64,000 nucleotides of DNA from JAJPXC01 sp964628905 (GTDB lineage: Bacteria > Bacteroidota > Bacteroidia > Bacteroidales > Muribaculaceae), in assembly GCA_964628905.1 (NCBI GenBank), contig CAZVNS010000002.1, positions 1 through 64,000 on the forward strand. The letters are read 5' to 3'. How positions within the stretch are numbered: the stretch's first letter is position 1; the number at the start of each line of letters is the position of its first letter. Positions 61,667 through 64,000 of the stretch are shown piece by piece. Position numbers and translations under genes: made by a program. The notes under the pieces were generated by a model. That model was not told the origin of the DNA and made no database searches. It worked only from the letters and a program-made list of their open reading frames with translations.

Positions 61667-62947
61667 TCAGGCAAGCGCCTCGCCAACAACGTATGTGCTG
61701 CCGCCGACGAACACCACCTCGTCGGTGGCAGCATCGTTTCTGGCCGAGCGTAAGGCGTCGGCCACAGAGCTGTAGGCGCGTCCTTTAAGACCATGAGCTG
61801 CTGCTTTTTCGGCCAGGTCGACTGCGCTCATGGCGCGGGGTGTCCCGGCCTGGGTGAAGTAGTAAGTGGCCTCGGCGGGCATCAAGGCTAAAATCGCATC
61901 GACATCCTTGTCGGCCATAAAACCGATCACCATGCGCACCTTGGAGCCGTAAGTGGCGAGGCGCGGGCCGAGGTATTCCCAGCCTCCGATGTTATGGCCG
62001 GTGTCGGCGATGGTGGTGGGATTGGATGCAATCGTGGTCCATCGTCCCAGCAGTCCTGTGAGTTGATTGACTTGGACAAACCCCTGAGCTACAGCTTTTG
62101 GAGTGATACGCCAACCTTGGCGGGAGAGTACGTCGAGCGAGGCCATCACCGTGGCGGCATTACGGGGCTGGTAGTCGCCAACGAGGGGGCAAGAGATGTC
62201 GCCCCAGAGGGTGTTGCGGTAGGTGATGAGGTGCGCTGAACGGTCGGCTGAGGTGAACCACAATGTATCCTGTGCGAAATAGATCGGCGACTCGTTGGTA
62301 CGTGCCACGTCGGTGAACAGTGTGCGCACCTGACCCTCGGCCTCACCGATCACCACCGGCACCTTGGGCTTGATGATGCCGGCCTTCTCGGCAGCAATCT
62401 GTGGAAGGGTGTTGCCCAAAAATTGTGTGTGATCCTTTGATATATTGGTGATTACCGACAGCTGCGGATGTAGTATGTTGGTGGAATCGAGACGTCCACC
62501 CATCCCTACCTCTACCACGGCCACATCAACGCCCTCGCGGGCGAAGTGCTCGAAGGCCATCACCATCGTGAGCTCGAAGAACGATGGCTCCAGGTCGGGA
62601 ACTTCCTCCCGCATCCGTTGCCAGCGCTCCACGAAGTCGATTACGTTCTCCTCCGAAATCATCGTGCCGTTGATGCGGATACGCTCGCGGAAGTCCACCA
62701 GGTGTGGCGACGTATAGAGACCCACCTTGTACCCGGCTGACTGTAGCACGGCGGCAATCAGCGACGATGTCGACCCCTTGCCGTTGGTGCCAGCCACATG
62801 GATCGACTTAAACTTCTGGTGCGGGTCGCCCAACAATTGCTCAAAGCGCAGCACTCGGCTCAGCCCGGGCTTGTAGGCTGCGGCGCCAATGCGTTGGAAT
62901 TGGGGGAATTGGGAGTAGAGGTAGTCGAGGGTTTGCTGGTAGGTCAT
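61667..62947 (-). CDS. folC: Folylpolyglutamate synthase / dihydrofolate synthase
   Basis: This 426-residue Mur-ligase-family enzyme adds glutamate to dihydropteroate and folates. The P-loop is GTNGKGST (53-60), and other motifs include YTSPHLVDFRERI and VVEVGMGGRLDSTN. It is one base from the chromate-transporter gene upstream, so it is read from the same transcript. Confidence 0.95.
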   Translation of the reverse strand: MTYQQTLDYLYSQFPQFQRIGAAAYKPGLSRVLRFEQLLGDPHQKFKSIHVAGTNGKGSTSSLIAAVLQSAGYKVGLYTSPHLVDFRERIRINGTMISEENVIDFVERWQRMREEVPDLEPSFFELTMVMAFEHFAREGVDVAVVEVGMGGRLDSTNILHPQLSVITNISKDHTQFLGNTLPQIAAEKAGIIKPKVPVVIGEAEGQVRTLFTDVARTNESPIYFAQDTLWFTSADRSAHLITYRNTLWGDISCPLVGDYQPRNAATVMASLDVLSRQGWRITPKAVAQGFVQVNQLTGLLGRWTTIASNPTTIADTGHNIGGWEYLGPRLATYGSKVRMVIGFMADKDVDAILALMPAEATYYFTQAGTPRAMSAVDLAEKAAAHGLKGRAYSSVADALRSARNDAATDEVVFVGGSTYVVGEALA

Positions 62948-62948
62948 G

Positions 62949-63521
62949 TCAGTAGATGATGAGTCCGGCCACTCCGGCGAGGACTATAATGAGTATGGGA
63001 TGAATTTTTGTGAAATAAACTGTGCAGAAGGCCGCTACGCAGAGTATTATGCTCCATACGAGCTGGTAGGTGTCAGTGCCGAAGTTGGCTGAATTCATCA
63101 GCAGTAATGCCGCTGAAGCGATAAGTCCCACCACCACCGGACGCAGTCCGGCAAAGACGCCTTTGATCACCGTGCTGTCCTTGTGGCGTGCTATCAGATG
63201 ACTTGTGTAAGCCACTAACAGGAAGGATGGTAGCACCACCACAACTGTGCATATCACCGAGCCTAACAGTCCCCAGAGGGGCGACGAGAGCGATGGGTTG
63301 GCTACATGCGGGGCCACGTAGCCAATGTAGGTGGCTGAGTTGATACCAATGGGTCCGGGGGTCATCTGTGAGATAGCCACGATGTCAGTGAACATCTGCT
63401 CTGAGATGTACCCCGGGGTCACGATCTCGCGCTCGATCAGCGCCAGCATAGCATAGCCTCCGCCAAAGCCGAAGAGGCCTATTTTCAGGTAACTCCAAAT
63501 CAGTTTGAGATAGATCATCAT
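62949..63521 (-). CDS. Chromate transporter family protein, half-size (second half)
   Basis: This 190-residue membrane protein has about five helices. It carries the CHR motif GLFGFGGGYAMLALIE (about 16-31) and QMTPGPIGINSATYIGY. Bacteroidota commonly have ChrA split into two half-size proteins, encoded here as an overlapping pair. The substrate may be chromate or sulfate; the family assignment is firm but transport is not tested. Confidence 0.87.
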   Translation of the reverse strand: MMIYLKLIWSYLKIGLFGFGGGYAMLALIEREIVTPGYISEQMFTDIVAISQMTPGPIGINSATYIGYVAPHVANPSLSSPLWGLLGSVICTVVVVLPSFLLVAYTSHLIARHKDSTVIKGVFAGLRPVVVGLIASAALLLMNSANFGTDTYQLVWSIILCVAAFCTVYFTKIHPILIIVLAGVAGLIIY

Positions 63522-64000
63522 GCTGCCTCACCCCCTTTCTTGTGCTTGTAGAGGTTGCGGCGGGTGTACCACAGGTAACCACCAGCTCCACCTAAGACTA
63601 TAAACAGTATTGGGTTGGAAATCAACGGCCAACCGCTCCATATCAGCAGGGCGGTGACGGCAGGGATCCATATCGTGCGCCAATTGATGCCGGCGGCGCG
63701 GGCTGTGGTGATCACCGGGGCGATGATTAGTGCCACCACTGCCGGGCGTATCCCCATGAATATGCGGTTGACGTAGGGGTTGCCCTTGATGATGTCGGGG
63801 GTTAGGAAGATGGCGATGGTCAGTATGATGGCAAACGACGGCAGTATCGTGCCAATTGCCGCCGCCAGGCTGCCGCGGATGCCGCGGAGCTTGTCGCCTA
63901 CGGCCACCGAGATGTTTACAGCCAATATGCCCGGAAGCGACTGAGCTACAGCCAACAGGTCGAGAAATTCATCCTTGCGCAGCCATTGGTGCTTGTCGAC
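63518..64000 (-). CDS. Chromate transporter family protein, half-size (partial, runs off the window)
   Basis: The frame is open from base 64000 to the stop at 63518, giving 160 residues of the C-terminal part of a CHR-family half transporter. It includes the typical HQWLRKDEFLDLLAVAQSLP and a GDKLRGIRGSLAAAIGT helix. The N-terminus lies beyond the window; a TTG at 63955 is not the real start because the homologous sequence continues upstream of it. It overlaps the second half gene by 4 bases. Confidence 0.85.
   Translation of the reverse strand, partial: VDKHQWLRKDEFLDLLAVAQSLPGILAVNISVAVGDKLRGIRGSLAAAIGTILPSFAIILTIAIFLTPDIIKGNPYVNRIFMGIRPAVVALIIAPVITTARAAGINWRTIWIPAVTALLIWSGWPLISNPILFIVLGGAGGYLWYTRRNLYKHKKGGEAA

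Noticed and set aside
1..64000. CRISPR arrays, complete insertion sequences, rRNA genes
   Set aside because: No regularly spaced direct repeats with unique spacers, no transposase frame with terminal repeats and no rRNA sequence were seen.

Overview
The window looks like a chromosomal segment of a Bacteroidales bacterium, most likely of the Muribaculaceae (S24-7) type. The grounds are: promoters of the Bacteroidota form (a TAnnTTTG -7 box, usually without Shine-Dalgarno sites); Bacteroidota-specific families (DUF4924, DUF4270, PCMD/calycin secreted proteins, a short GlgA-type protein, a PPi-dependent phosphofructokinase, a BY-kinase with a Wza-type exporter); and two secreted proteins that share a C-terminal tail of the T9SS/Bacteroidales kind. 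The genus assignment is an inference.

Region 1 (1-6340) is visibly AT-rich and differs in composition from everything after it. It carries a GG-leader ribosomal peptide cassette: a 91-residue precursor with a double-glycine leader and ten cysteines, a radical SAM/SPASM maturase, a TonB-receptor-like outer-membrane barrel, a C39-peptidase ABC exporter, and the first 51 codons of an HlyD-type adaptor. Three genes are damaged: an in-frame UGA inside the SPASM domain, a one-base shift in a G-run of the receptor, and an HlyD gene that stops exactly where the composition switches to the GC-rich backbone. The cassette is either a decaying island or one with recoding or sequence errors.

Region 2 (6343-17790, minus strand) is a dense housekeeping block. 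It holds an rRNA methyltransferase, DUF4924, a LuxR-type regulator, 5-formyl-THF cyclo-ligase, an S41 protease and dCMP deaminase. A second operon follows: a broken fic gene, then nadE, prolyl oligopeptidase, a BamE-like lipoprotein and an MBL hydrolase.

Region 3 (17885-39521, plus strand) starts with a secreted PCMD/Ig-like/calycin protein. It continues with a receiver-PEP-binding fusion protein, a coiled-coil protein, DPP IV, a membrane protein, miaA, a Wza/Wzc exopolysaccharide export pair, aquaporin, LptF/G permease, RibBA, an outer-membrane barrel and a lipid A phosphoethanolamine transferase.

Region 4 (39640-55270) contains a degraded lipoprotein, engB, an NlpC/P60 lipoprotein, PPi-PFK, the glgA-like gene with DUF4270, tRNA-Thr(CGT), the thrS-infC-rpmI-rplT operon, alanine dehydrogenase, a Lol/FtsX-type permease, aroE and comEC. 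Region 5 (55396-64000) contains a CBM9-like protein, a LysE exporter, the second tailed secreted protein, rubrerythrin, a YihY-family protein, ridA, folC and two chromate-transporter halves; the last gene runs off the window.

The most notable signals are the GG-leader cassette with its UGA and truncated exporter; the fic remnant fused by overlap to nadE; three genes whose start codon sits exactly 4 nt after the -7 box (predicted leaderless mRNAs); 9-10-bp tandem repeats placed directly after several stop codons; and a pair of identical TTCGCGAA palindromes around the glgA promoter.
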